Of a DNA stretch of 64,000 nt, positions 8,420-17,274 are shown piece by piece. Position 1 is the stretch's first letter; every line of letters begins with the position of its first letter. Source of the stretch: an uncultured Dyadobacter sp. (GTDB taxonomy: Bacteria > Bacteroidota > Bacteroidia > Cytophagales > Spirosomataceae); assembly GCF_946482605.1 (NCBI RefSeq), contig NZ_CAMLSE010000012.1, positions 199,919 through 263,918 on the forward strand, in the 5' to 3' direction. A model generated the notes under the pieces. It was not told the origin of the DNA. It did not search any database and saw nothing but the letters and a program-made list of their open reading frames with translations. Both the position numbers and the translations under genes were made by a program.

Positions 8420-8855
8420 AGATGGTCAGTTTTAGAAAACCCGGTCTCCGGTACCAGCTTGCGCTGATGTCCGGTGCAATTAGTACTACTCGAATTAACC
8501 TAAGGTTTACTATTCCCGGTTTTACTAATACGTTGTACGTTTTCGCGACAAACGTCCAGATGCGGACAAGGCGATAGCAAAGCAGTTGAGCTGCCTAATA
8601 ATTATTAACAATACATAATTCATTGATTTAAAATATTTTAACTCAATACCAACACACCATTACTCACACATTCGACAGATTGGCACAAGCTTTTTTCTAA
8701 TTAGGATAATCCCGGCATACTGGGAACCCAATTTAGCCATGAAAGCATATTAGCCTTGAAAATTGAATAAAAAAAGCACCCGAATGGAGAATTCGGGTGC
8801 TTTTGCATTTTACAGTGACTAATACTGCCTGAGGATCGCATCTCGGCAAACGCTG
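8420..8855. other. Intergenic region, FG-GAP gene to AraC gene
   Basis: This 436-base gap should hold the promoter of the leftward FG-GAP gene in its left half; I found no clear TAnnTTTG box on that strand. An AT-rich stretch lies around 8600-8650. The only firm element is the terminator at 8771-8804. Confidence 0.4.
8771..8804 (-). terminator. Rho-independent terminator of the AraC gene
   Basis: GCACCCGAAT (8776-8785) and ATTCGGGTGC (8791-8800) form a perfect stem with a 5-base loop, flanked by an A-run on the left and TTTT on the right. Read on the minus strand it ends in a T-run 50 bases after the AraC stop. Confidence 0.85.
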
Positions 8856-9674
8856 TCATCCCACCAATCGTGAAGGCGGCACGCCATACATTTTTTTAAA
8901 TGCAAACGAGAAATGCGAGAGGTCCTCAAAGCCGATTTCGAGATAAACATCCGAGGGTGATTTGCCTTTTTCCCTGATCAGGTAATGCGCTTCCTGAAGT
9001 CTTCTTTGCTGCAACCATTTGCTCGGAGAAACGTGAAAAATATGCTCGAAGTCGCGTTTGAAGGTCGCGAGACTGCGTCCGGTCAGGTAGGCAAACCGTT
9101 TCAGCTGTACATTGAAATGGTAATTCTTGTTCATGAATGCTTCCAGGTCGATCTTACCGGGCTCGGCGAAGTCAAACAAAACATCCTTTATCCCGGGTTT
9201 GGATTGGAGCAGTACCATGATCGCTTCGCGCAGTTTCAGGGTCTGAAGGTCCTCATTGATCAGGTTATCGCCTTGTACGTAAGGCAACAACGAATCCATG
9301 AAACTTCGTAGCAGCCCTCCGCCGGCCAATTTGATGACCGCTCCGCTATCGTGGGCCTTACCCGGCTCGGCAGAATAACCATATTCCATACTGAAATCGC
9401 TCAGGACGGGCTGATTAAAATACACCGATATGGACTTAAAAACACCGTCCTGCCCCGGCTGCTTGATAAACTTAACCAGTTGATTCCTTCGGACAAAACG
9501 AAAATCGCCTTCCTTGAAAACAAACTCTTCTTCCCCTGTGCTCACCGTGAGCGTTCCGGATATCAGATAGCTCAGCACATGTTCGGATGCGAACTGCTCG
9601 CCTTCCCGGCTCCGGGTGAAATAGCAGGAGTAAGCAATGGACGACAAGGGTTTTGCAGTTTTAAATTCAGTCAT
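8856..9674 (-). CDS. AraC family transcriptional regulator
   Basis: About 272 residues from the ATG at 9674 (an in-frame ATG at 9704 would add ten hydrophobic residues and is less likely). The N-terminal half is a cupin-like sensing domain; the C-terminal 100 residues carry the two helix-turn-helix motifs of AraC proteins, with RSLATFKRDFEHIFHVSPSKW in the first and SDVYLEIGFEDLSHFSFAFKKMYGVPPS in the second. It lies 72 bases downstream of an SDR gene on the same strand, an arrangement seen often in Bacteroidota, and probably regulates it. The ligand is unknown. A strong terminator ends the unit. Confidence 0.88.
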   Translation of the reverse strand: MTEFKTAKPLSSIAYSCYFTRSREGEQFASEHVLSYLISGTLTVSTGEEEFVFKEGDFRFVRRNQLVKFIKQPGQDGVFKSISVYFNQPVLSDFSMEYGYSAEPGKAHDSGAVIKLAGGGLLRSFMDSLLPYVQGDNLINEDLQTLKLREAIMVLLQSKPGIKDVLFDFAEPGKIDLEAFMNKNYHFNVQLKRFAYLTGRSLATFKRDFEHIFHVSPSKWLQQRRLQEAHYLIREKGKSPSDVYLEIGFEDLSHFSFAFKKMYGVPPSRLVG

Positions 9675-9746
9675 AACCAAAGTTATAAAAAAGCGGACGC
9701 GCATTGCAGCGTTACCGTGTAATGCCGCCCGCTCGGAATAGCCCGT

Positions 9747-10637
9747 TTATTGTTTCGATTGAGCCGCGGTCGTATACCACTTGCCCGCCGCCGTTTCCAG
9801 GAAGTTAACAGAATCATCATGGTCGGTCGAAAGGCTAATAGCCATCCATTCCTCCATTTCGGCACGCCTGGCCTCGTCTGCGGCTTTCAGGATACCGATC
9901 GCCTCGCTTCCGAGCACGAGGTGCACAGGCGGGTTCGGATGCGATGCAAGTTCCAACATTACGCCGGCTGCTTTCACAGGGTCACCGACCGGTGTGAATG
10001 TACCGCTTTTAAATAGTGCAGTTCGTTGGTTAACCAATTCATAATCATCTATTTCCCTTGCGTAGCTCATGGAAGCTCCCGCCCAGTCGGTACGAAAACC
10101 ACCCGGTTCCACGCTGGTCAGATAAATGCCCAGGGGCGCTACTTCCTTTGCGAGCGCCTCGGTAAACCCAGCCAGGCCGAATTTGGCGGCCTGATACATC
10201 GTCAGGCCGGCATTACCTACTCTGCCGCCAATGGAGCTGATCTGTAATATGCGCCCTCCGCCTTGCTGCCGCATATAAGGCAGTACGGCGCGGGTGATTT
10301 CGATCGGAGCATACAAATTCGTTTCCAGCTGGCTGCGGACCTGCTCGCCGGTAAAAGCTTCTGCCGCGCCGATAATGCCGAAGCCCGCATTATTAACCAG
10401 CACGTCAATGCGTCCGAAATGGGCGACCACTTCCGCAACCGCATGATAAACCGCCTCATAGTCCGTCACGTCCAGAGCGACGGGGAATATCTGTTCGCCA
10501 TATTGTGCCACGAGATCATCCAGCTGAGCTACATTCCGGGCCGTTGCAGCCACTTTATCACCGCTTTGAAGCACCGCTTCGGTCAGGTTACGTCCCAATC
10601 CCCGGGAGCTACCAGTAATGAACCATATTTTTGCCAT
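9747..10637 (-). CDS. Short-chain dehydrogenase/reductase (SDR)
   Basis: A 296-residue classical SDR. The NAD(P)-binding motif TGSSRGLG begins at residue 8, NNAG is at about 85-88, the catalytic Ser lies in ISSIGG near 138, and the active-site YQAAK at about 151-155. Such enzymes oxidise or reduce alcohols and ketones with NAD(P); the substrate cannot be told from the sequence, though the closest style is the group of roughly 280-300-residue SDRs often found beside AraC regulators. The AraC gene follows 72 bases downstream. A terminator for the next unit upstream lies at 10751-10778. Confidence 0.9.
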   Translation of the reverse strand: MAKIWFITGSSRGLGRNLTEAVLQSGDKVAATARNVAQLDDLVAQYGEQIFPVALDVTDYEAVYHAVAEVVAHFGRIDVLVNNAGFGIIGAAEAFTGEQVRSQLETNLYAPIEITRAVLPYMRQQGGGRILQISSIGGRVGNAGLTMYQAAKFGLAGFTEALAKEVAPLGIYLTSVEPGGFRTDWAGASMSYAREIDDYELVNQRTALFKSGTFTPVGDPVKAAGVMLELASHPNPPVHLVLGSEAIGILKAADEARRAEMEEWMAISLSTDHDDSVNFLETAAGKWYTTAAQSKQ

Positions 10638-10750
10638 TGTCTTTGCTTTTTTAAGTACAATGCAAAGGTATCCTGCCTCACTGCGTCCGACTTGGTTGAA
10701 AAGCTCAAAGATACTTTGTTGAAAAGCTCATCAATTACGAACTGAAAACA

Positions 10751-10778
10751 AAAAGGCACCCGGGTGATTCCGGGTGCC
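10751..10778 (-). terminator. Rho-independent terminator of the amidohydrolase gene
   Basis: GGCACCCGG (10755-10763) and CCGGGTGCC (10770-10778) form a perfect 9-bp stem with a 6-base loop. On the minus strand it is followed by TTTTTGTTTT. It lies about 45 bases after the amidohydrolase stop. Confidence 0.85.
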
Positions 10779-10821
10779 TGTCAGCTGATGTAATTGCAAA
10801 GATCTTATTACGGGAGTTGTT

Positions 10822-12171
10822 TCAAAACACTACATTCCCCTTGTGTACCAGTGATTTCACCGGCGACACCCGCGCGACCGCTTCCGCGGAACAGCTGGCA
10901 TCGATCAATACAAGGTTCGCCTCATTTCCGGCCTTCGGCCATTGCTGTTTACCATCATTATCGAGCGGTAAGATATCGCCGGTAGCGAGTTTGAGGCAGC
11001 GCGATAATTCAAATTCGGTGGTATGCCCATACAACTGAGCCATCATATTCGCTTTTTGCAGGATACTGCCCGAACCAAAGGTATTCCAATGATCGATGAT
11101 GCTGTCATTTCCGGTAACAACGTTCACGCCGTAACGATAGAGCGTGGGAATGGGCATGATCAGGTTCCCGAAAGGGATCGTGGAGGCTATACCAATGCGA
11201 GCCTGGCCTAATTTCTCGGCAGTGGCTTCCAGTTTTGCCTTTTCCAATCGTGCCAGCACAAAGCAATGGCTCAGGAAGGTTTTGCCGGCCAATACCGGGT
11301 TTTCATTGACTTTCCCGATCAGGTATTCTACTGTCCGCAGTCCCGCTTCGCCGCCTTCGTGGAGGTGAATATCAATGCCTTTGTTGTGATCCAGCGCCAG
11401 TTGCACGATAAAATCAATGCTTTTTTCGACGTCCCCCTCAATGGAGCCAGGATCCAGTCCGCCAATGAAATCGATATCCATGGCTGCCGCATCTTTCATC
11501 AACTGTTCGGAATGTGAAAAGAAAATACCATGCTGCGGAAATGCGACCAGCTCCGTCTGGAATGTATCTTTCTTGTTCAGGATCGCCTTTTCAAGGTTTT
11601 TCAGCGAATCCAGTTTGGATGCAGGCTCGATATTGACATGGCTTCTCGCAAAATTGACGCCATGGGATTGCAACAATTCCATCAGTTTCTCCGCCCGGTA
11701 AGTGGAGGTTTTCAGCATACCCGGCAACACCTTCTGCTCGAAAGCGATCATATCCCGCACCGACCGGTTTTTCGCCGATCGCGCCTTCCATGGACCGCCG
11801 TAATATGTTTTGTCCAAATGGATGTGCATGTCGCGGAAGGCAGGCACCATCAAATGCCCCTTGGCATCCACTCCCTCTCCCCTGGCATCGTTGGGAAGTA
11901 CATTTTTGATCTTTCCGTCTTCGATAACAATGCGGAACAGGTCCGTCTGCGTACCGGCAATCTCGTCGTCCTCCCGGATAAATCCGGTTTCCAGCCTGAC
12001 ATTCTTCCAAGTCCAGGTCTTTGTAGCTCTTGTGTTCACCGGCAATCGGGTCTCTTTGGAAGGATCCGCCGACATGGCATGGCCGGCCGCCAGCATTCCC
12101 CCGGCCAGCATCCGACCGGAGTTTTTGATAAAAGTTTTGCGGGAGATGGATTCTGCAAGCATGGATAGCAT
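10822..12171 (-). CDS. Amidohydrolase, cytosine-deaminase-like, probably exported
   Basis: A 449-residue metal-dependent hydrolase. The N-terminus (residues about 9-32) has SRKTFIK followed by a hydrophobic stretch, a Tat-type signal with RK in place of the twin Arg. Metal-site motifs are present: HIHLDKT, IDIHLHEG, SHC and TGNDS, the pattern of the cytosine deaminase/AtzC branch of the amidohydrolases, which deaminate or hydrolyse cyclic amides. The length is near the family norm plus the signal. A periplasmic deaminase is unusual because cytosine deaminases normally work in the cytosol, so the substrate is probably different. It stands alone with its own terminator; an AraC gene lies 70 bases upstream on the same strand. 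Confidence 0.85.
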   Translation of the reverse strand: MLSMLAESISRKTFIKNSGRMLAGGMLAAGHAMSADPSKETRLPVNTRATKTWTWKNVRLETGFIREDDEIAGTQTDLFRIVIEDGKIKNVLPNDARGEGVDAKGHLMVPAFRDMHIHLDKTYYGGPWKARSAKNRSVRDMIAFEQKVLPGMLKTSTYRAEKLMELLQSHGVNFARSHVNIEPASKLDSLKNLEKAILNKKDTFQTELVAFPQHGIFFSHSEQLMKDAAAMDIDFIGGLDPGSIEGDVEKSIDFIVQLALDHNKGIDIHLHEGGEAGLRTVEYLIGKVNENPVLAGKTFLSHCFVLARLEKAKLEATAEKLGQARIGIASTIPFGNLIMPIPTLYRYGVNVVTGNDSIIDHWNTFGSGSILQKANMMAQLYGHTTEFELSRCLKLATGDILPLDNDGKQQWPKAGNEANLVLIDASCSAEAVARVSPVKSLVHKGNVVF

Positions 12172-12241
12172 AGTTATGATACAAAAGTAGCGGCACCGGA
12201 GCTCAAAACCGATGCGTCATTTATTCCATAACTTGTAAAAT

Positions 12242-13090
12242 TTATAACTCCTGCCTGAATGCACGTGGGGAATGACCCGTGCGGGCTTTGAAGAAATTGG
12301 AAAAATGCGGCAGATCACTGAAACCGAGTTCGAATGCAATTTCCTTAGCCGACTTCCCTGAAACGAGCAGCAACCGCTTTGCTTCGAGGATCACCCGGTT
12401 GTAAATCAGATAAGTGGCCGGCACGTGCAAATGCCTTTTGCATAGTATGTTAAGATAATTTGCCGAAATATGCAGGTTTCCGGCATAAAACGCTACATTC
12501 TTCTGTGTCGCAAAATGCCGCTCGATCAGTGCCTGGTACTCAATCAGCAGGGGATTCGAGCGGTAGGTGCCTATGTTGTCGAAGGCCCGCTCGGCCTCCC
12601 TTCCTACGATCTGCAGGGCGAGCTTACTCCTTAGTTGTATCAGGTCCCAATCGATGGACGCCATACGAAGCTCGCGCTGCACCGATTCCAGTTCGTACCA
12701 TAATGCATCGAATAGCTCGGGCGACAGGTCTACGGTCTGATGATTCTGATTAAGGATAAATGCGAGACGGAGAAAACTCGATGAGGTCTCAAATGCCCGC
12801 CTGCTGACCATCAGCTGATATCCAGAGGTCGTTTCGCCGAGCTCCCAGCGATGCACCTGTCCGGGAAATAAAAGATGGACCTGCCTGTCGGTTACCCGGT
12901 AATCCTTAAAATCGATCGAATGAAATCCGCTCCCGTTCCGGATCAGGAACATCATAAAGAAATCGTGCTTATGGGGCTTGTCAATGTGGTTTTTCCCATC
13001 GGCCTCATGAAATAAGAGCCTGTAATCCGATTCCACATGGGACTCAAAGGCATCGATGCCGAGCGTCGGGATTTCCGTTTTCCTGTTCAC
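12242..13090 (-). CDS. AraC family transcriptional regulator
   Basis: A 282-residue regulator with an N-terminal cupin-type arm (KPHKHDFFMMFLIRNGSG is the sugar-binding-like strand region, residues about 38-55) and a C-terminal AraC DNA-binding domain, whose second helix-turn-helix reads GKSAKEIAFELGFSDLPHFSNFFKARTGHSP. It lies just upstream of the exported amidohydrolase on the same strand and may control it, since the 70-base gap is short enough for one transcript. The effector is unknown. Confidence 0.88.
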   Translation of the reverse strand: MNRKTEIPTLGIDAFESHVESDYRLLFHEADGKNHIDKPHKHDFFMMFLIRNGSGFHSIDFKDYRVTDRQVHLLFPGQVHRWELGETTSGYQLMVSRRAFETSSSFLRLAFILNQNHQTVDLSPELFDALWYELESVQRELRMASIDWDLIQLRSKLALQIVGREAERAFDNIGTYRSNPLLIEYQALIERHFATQKNVAFYAGNLHISANYLNILCKRHLHVPATYLIYNRVILEAKRLLLVSGKSAKEIAFELGFSDLPHFSNFFKARTGHSPRAFRQEL

Positions 13091-13166
13091 GTACTGAAAT
13101 TACAAAAAAATCGCCGTACAGTTGCTTCGACTTTTTCTGCCTGCACTCAATCTTTACAACGACGAA

Positions 13167-13190
13167 GAGATGGCGCGCTTTCGCCATCTC
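13167..13190 (-). terminator. Stem-loop downstream of the alpha/beta hydrolase
   Basis: GAGATGGCG (13167-13175) pairs perfectly with CGCCATCTC (13182-13190) around a 6-base loop. It lies about 40 bases after the hydrolase stop on the minus strand. The tail is only weakly T-rich, so termination is likely but not certain. Confidence 0.5.
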
Positions 13191-13230
13191 TCCGTCTGTC
13201 TTTTAATGCGCGGTAAGTATGGTCGCCCGG

Positions 13231-14019
13231 TTATTTCACCTCAACGGACGCCTTGATGATCACATCGGCCACTTCTTTCGGGCGGGAAATATATACAACG
13301 TGGCTACCTGCTATTTCGGTGACCCTGGCATTGGCCCTTTTATACATCTTCCGTTGTATGGATGGCAGAATGGCTTCATCCTGGGTTGCTACGATACCAT
13401 AGGACGGTTTGGTTTTCCATGGTGCCTTCGAGACTTTCGCAGCCAGCGCATTAGCGGCAAACCGGCCCTGCGATGCATACATAAAGTCGGCGTCCGCCTC
13501 GGATATGTCTCCGCTGAATCCCGCGTGGAACTTGGCCTTATCGTAGTATAAAATACCCTTGTCATCGGCGGGCAGGATACCGTTTTTGGGCGATCCGGGT
13601 TCTGTCTTAGCCCAATCCAGTGCGGATTCACCTTTGTCGGGCTGGAAAGCTGCCAGATATACCAGTGCCGCGACTTTGGGATGGTCCCCTGCTTCGGTAA
13701 TTACCGTTCCTCCGTAAGAATGTCCCACGAGGATCGCAGGCCCGTCCTGCCTGTCCAATGCGGCTGCCGTGGCCTCCACATCTGCCGCCAGCGATGTCAG
13801 CGGGTTTTGCACTACTGTTACGGAATATCCTTTTTTTGTCAGCACATCGTACAGTCCGCGATAGCCCGAGCCATCGACAAAGGCTCCATGTACCAATACG
13901 ATATTTTTAATGCCGGGAACGGATTGGGCCACGGATTTAGGAAGAACTGCTAATACACCAAAGGCAATGAGAGCAAAGGTGAGCACTTTGATTTTATATG
14001 AGAATGTTAAATTTTTCAT
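13231..14019 (-). CDS. Secreted alpha/beta hydrolase
   Basis: A 262-residue protein with a signal peptide (hydrophobic residues about 12-27, then SVAQS as the likely cleavage site). The mature part begins with the oxyanion region VLVHGAFVDGSGY, has the nucleophile elbow GHSYGG near residue 96 and a late SHVVYISRPKEVADVI segment carrying the catalytic His. This is the small HNL/esterase-like group of alpha/beta hydrolases, many of which hydrolyse esters; the substrate here is unknown. It is single, with a hairpin after it, and the frameshifted AraC gene lies upstream on the same strand. Confidence 0.87.
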   Translation of the reverse strand: MKNLTFSYKIKVLTFALIAFGVLAVLPKSVAQSVPGIKNIVLVHGAFVDGSGYRGLYDVLTKKGYSVTVVQNPLTSLAADVEATAAALDRQDGPAILVGHSYGGTVITEAGDHPKVAALVYLAAFQPDKGESALDWAKTEPGSPKNGILPADDKGILYYDKAKFHAGFSGDISEADADFMYASQGRFAANALAAKVSKAPWKTKPSYGIVATQDEAILPSIQRKMYKRANARVTEIAGSHVVYISRPKEVADVIIKASVEVK

Positions 14020-14198
14020 GTTTCTTTTTGTTTTGGATTGTTAAAAAACTACTTGTTGTTCCTGAGATCACTGTGCGTAATGCGGCAGCGGATTTATAAG
14101 CTGTTGGGTTTTGATTTTCACGTCATGTGTTTTAGATCTGATGTTTGATGAAACAAAATTAGATCCGCACAGCACCGCAAAAAATACAGAAAGGTCGC

Positions 14199-15067
14199 TT
14201 ATGATTGTACTTTTTTCCCAGGCAGGAAGTTTTTCTTGAAATTGTGAGGTGTGTCGCCCGTTTTACCGGTAAACATGCGGTTGAAATAGGCCGGGTCTTC
14301 GTAACCCAATTGATAGGCGACCTCTTTCACACTCAGATTGGTGTAGCAAAGGAGGCGCTTGGCTTCCAGGAGTATTCTATCCTTAATAATGTCGTTCGGA
14401 GGGCTGAGAGCCAGTCGGTTGAATTTGCAGAAAGCGTTTTGGGCGCTACTCCCAGTATATCGGCGTAGGCCGCTACGGAATGCTTGCTTCGAAAATGGAT
14501 CTCGACGAGTCGGCTGAAATCTCTGAAAAACTCGATTTCCCGCGTAGGCTCGTCGTTTAGGCTGGCCAGCTGTTGCTTTTTCCACATCCGGGTCGCCCGG
14601 ATGATCAGTTGTTTGAGGTAAATCCGGATCATTTCCTCCTGCGAAGACTCCTTTTCGATCAGTTCCGTCATCATCTGTTCAAATAACCAGTCGACAATCC
14701 GGATGTCTTTTTCATCCAGTTTTGTCATCGGTATATTGTAGATATTATTGAACAGCAGCCCGTCACATGCTACCTCGGAATCGTGTATCTGAATGCAGTA
14801 AAAGTCGCGATTGTAATGGATAAAATGCACATCCCCGCTTCCGGTAGCGTCGATTCGCACCTTTTGGTTATTTCCGATGAAGAAAAGTGCCGGATGGTCG
14901 GTTTCGTATTTATCAAAATCGATCGTCAGCTTAAAGCCGGCGGGGAGATATAAAACTCTGATGTATTCCTTGTAAGCATCAATGCTCAGCACCTCCAATG
15001 CACTGCCCGGCTTGATCATGTAGCCGAACAGTTTATGATTGGATTCGTAACAATTTGAAAGATTCAT
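14199..15067 (-). pseudogene. AraC family regulator, frameshifted in the DNA-binding domain
   Basis: Two frames join into one AraC protein of about 290 residues. The first frame (15067 down to 14333) has a cupin-like sensing half and the start of the first helix-turn-helix (SVAAYADILGVAPKTLSA), then runs into non-AraC sequence; the second frame (to 14199) resumes with FNRLALSPPNDIIKDRILLE and the second motif SVKEVAYQLGYEDPAYFNRMF. At the AAA run read from 14426-14424 one A is missing: adding it gives TLSAKFNRL, exactly the AraC pattern. The product as written lacks the second recognition helix and would not bind DNA normally. It is either a recent pseudogene or a homopolymer sequencing error. 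Confidence 0.8.
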
Positions 15068-15157
15068 GTAAAGACGCTCCACCGGTTGTAAGGACGGCAG
15101 TTGGGCGGCACAAAATACGAAAGCACATGAGATTTCTCACCATGGCTTGTCCACAGC

Positions 15158-15595
15158 CTACGCGGCAGGCCCAAAATACCACCTTCCCCTGATCCAGCCG
15201 GATAAACCCTGAAATAATCTGAGCAAAGCCTCGCCCGTAACAGGTATGTAACGAAACGCCTTTCTTTCAACCTTGCGTTGCGCTTCGGCTCCCGTCAAAT
15301 CATATCTTCCTGCTATCGGTGAAGAAAGTATTATGTCGATGGCACCGTTGGTGAGTGCGCAGATGTCTTCGTGAACAGCCTCCAAAAGAGTGGCCATCTC
15401 CTGGCGCAGGTGATTCCGGTCTGCAATCTGAATGACGGTATTAACGGCGAAATCGTAGATTTCCTGTGAAAGCTGATCACAGAGCTCACACATGTCGGTG
15501 TGATGGGCGGGAAGCGCAATGTTCCGGTTTTTCATTTCCTGGATCTTGCGCTCGGTTTTCATGACCATTTCGGCCCTGATTTCTGTTAAAGTCAT
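15158..15595 (-). CDS. Hypothetical protein with a CxxC pair
   Basis: A 145-residue protein I do not recognise. It is rich in charged and helical residues through about residue 75, has a CELC pair at about 36-39 that could bind metal or form a disulfide, and ends in an aromatic/Gly segment (IRGRWYFGPAA). There is no signal peptide. It is divergent from the recombinase-like gene at 15786 across a 190-base spacer, which may hold both promoters. The helical character and CxxC would fit a small regulatory or DNA-associated protein, but that is a guess. Confidence 0.45.
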   Translation of the reverse strand: MTLTEIRAEMVMKTERKIQEMKNRNIALPAHHTDMCELCDQLSQEIYDFAVNTVIQIADRNHLRQEMATLLEAVHEDICALTNGAIDIILSSPIAGRYDLTGAEAQRKVERKAFRYIPVTGEALLRLFQGLSGWIRGRWYFGPAA

Positions 15596-15785
15596 TGTTA
15601 GGGTGCTGTTAGAGGATTTACTTCAATAAAGTAATAGCAATTTATCAAGTAATTTTGTAAACATCCTCATAAAATCTAAATATCCACCACCCTCCGGAGA
15701 CACATTTTAATTTTTTTCTAATCCCGATCAGTCGGCCGTAGCTCCGGGGAGTCCTACTTTTATCGCTTCATCATGAAGTAAAAAA

Positions 15786-16115
15786 ATGGTTACAGGATAC
15801 TTGCCCTACGGCGCAGCGGAAGCGTTTATCGAAACACTGCAGACGGCGGGCTGTCAGAAAATAGTGATTGCGCAGGGAAACGACGATAATGACACCCTAT
15901 CCGGTGTAGTATCGAAATTGCAGCAAGACGATGTACTGGTTCTCGCGAGTACTGAGCATGTGAAGGACTTCCTCGCCCTCCTCGTGCAGGCAGGATGCAG
16001 ACGGGCGCATGTGAAGGCACTCGCAGAAGGCATTGATACACATCGTGATACAGTACAGTTCAATGCCGACACAAACCTTCGGCAGTCCCAGGCAATGCTC
16101 GCTACAATTGCCTGA
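15786..16115 (+). CDS. Serine-recombinase N-terminal-domain-like protein, catalytically dead
   Basis: A 109-residue protein that follows the resolvase/invertase catalytic fold along its length: an initial MVTGY strand, a helix and AGCQKIVIAQ strand, a DDVLVLAS strand, a helix (DFLALLVQAG) and the ALAEGIDTHRD turn, which matches the conserved LTEGIDT of resolvases. The catalytic motif YARVST is replaced by YLPYGA, so the nucleophilic Ser and its Arg are gone, and the LDRLGRS helix motif is replaced by STEHVKD, removing the other Args. There is no C-terminal DNA-binding HTH. A recombination role is therefore excluded; a binding or dimer-interface role is inferred. Confidence 0.6.
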   Translation: MVTGYLPYGAAEAFIETLQTAGCQKIVIAQGNDDNDTLSGVVSKLQQDDVLVLASTEHVKDFLALLVQAGCRRAHVKALAEGIDTHRDTVQFNADTNLRQSQAMLATIA

Positions 16116-16164
16116 TCCCACAGGCTCCACTTGGGGAGTCTCCACTCGGGGCCAAATTCATATA

Positions 16165-16204
16165 AATATCCCGCCTGCTCAGCAGAAACCGCAGGCGGGA
16201 TATT
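16165..16204 (-). terminator. Terminator of the TIM-barrel epimerase gene
   Basis: AATATCCCGCCTGC (16165-16178) pairs exactly with GCAGGCGGGATATT (16191-16204) around a 12-base loop, just after the stop of the minus-strand gene at 16211. The minus-strand tail is only moderately T-rich. Confidence 0.75.
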
Positions 16205-16210
16205 CGGTTC

Positions 16211-17122
16211 TCAGCGGATAGTCCCCAGGTACCTTTCCATTGATTTAGGATAATCAACAAAAGCGACTTCCGGCTCTGCGATCTCGGGATGCCACATTTT
16301 CTCCCATTCGAAGCTGTAATAGCCTGTGTATCCACCTGCTTTGAGCACACCGATCGCCTCCGTAAGCGGCGCTTCTCCCTTACCGATAAAGGTGTATTCC
16401 GGTTTGCCGTCGATCAGCCGGCAATCCTTGATATGCGTATGTCTGATGTATTTTTTCAATGTGGCATACACTTCTGTCGGCGGCTCTTTGGTAATCGACC
16501 ACATATTGAAAATATCCCAGATAAGACCCACATTGGGATGCTCGGCCTGCTTCATGATCCGGAGCAGTACATCCTTCCAGATCACCTCTCCGTGTGATTC
16601 CAGCAACACGGTTACATTTGCCTTCCCGGCATATTGCCCCAATTCCAGAAGCCCCTCCCCGATGATGTCGATGGTCTTCTCCCGATCCTGGTCTTTCGGC
16701 AGGTCGTTGGGGAATACCCGGACATAAGGACAGGAAAGTTGTTGCGCCAGGTCGATAAACTGACGTGCCTCATCCAGGTTTTTCTTCCGTTTTTCGGGAT
16801 CCAGATGATGTAGTGCTGTTGAAGCACCCAGGTTGCATATGCTGATCTTATGATCTGCAAACCGCCTCCTCGTTTTCGCGATCTGCTCCGGAGAACTGAA
16901 CTCCGGACATTTAGGAAGAAAAAGCTCTCCCTGCAGTCCACGAATTTCGACCGCGCGGTAGCCTTCGGAAACTGCTGTTGTAAGAATCTGGTCAAGCGTC
17001 CATTTCGGGCAGCCCAGCGTTGAGAAGGCGAGTTGGGGTTTAACTTTTTTCAGGGGCAGATCCAGGGCCGATACTGCCGCCAGTGCCATGGTATTTTTCA
17101 GGAATTTCCTACGACTGTTCAT
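16211..17122 (-). CDS. Tat-exported sugar phosphate isomerase/epimerase-like protein
   Basis: A 303-residue xylose-isomerase-like TIM barrel. The N-terminus has the Tat motif SRRKFLK and a hydrophobic stretch to about residue 22. Barrel motifs include LAFSTLGCPKW at the first strand, VRVFPND, LLESHGE (metal ligand Glu), GLIWDIFN, HTHIKD and FEWEKMW (second metal Glu). These fit a divalent-metal isomerase or epimerase acting on keto sugars, of the exported type common in Cytophagales. The substrate is not deducible. It is probably a single gene with the terminator at 16165. Confidence 0.85.
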   Translation of the reverse strand: MNSRRKFLKNTMALAAVSALDLPLKKVKPQLAFSTLGCPKWTLDQILTTAVSEGYRAVEIRGLQGELFLPKCPEFSSPEQIAKTRRRFADHKISICNLGASTALHHLDPEKRKKNLDEARQFIDLAQQLSCPYVRVFPNDLPKDQDREKTIDIIGEGLLELGQYAGKANVTVLLESHGEVIWKDVLLRIMKQAEHPNVGLIWDIFNMWSITKEPPTEVYATLKKYIRHTHIKDCRLIDGKPEYTFIGKGEAPLTEAIGVLKAGGYTGYYSFEWEKMWHPEIAEPEVAFVDYPKSMERYLGTIR

Positions 17123-17274
17123 ATGGGTTTAGTAAAATGGTTGGTCTGCGATCCCATAAACCGGGTCGCAGAACTGCAAATCTAGCCAATATAAAGATCC
17201 TGAGGAATAAATCTATCTTCGCGGCAAAGTGAGGGCCCATTCATTCAGCACAGGTCGCTGTGGAAACAATAGTA

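Noticed and set aside
8420..8855. A small RNA or gene in the gap
   Set aside because: Only a terminator is firm; no promoter on the plus strand leads to it.
11530..12168. Plus-strand frame of 212 codons opposite the amidohydrolase
   Set aside because: It overlaps the amidohydrolase catalytic region on the other strand and shows no motif.
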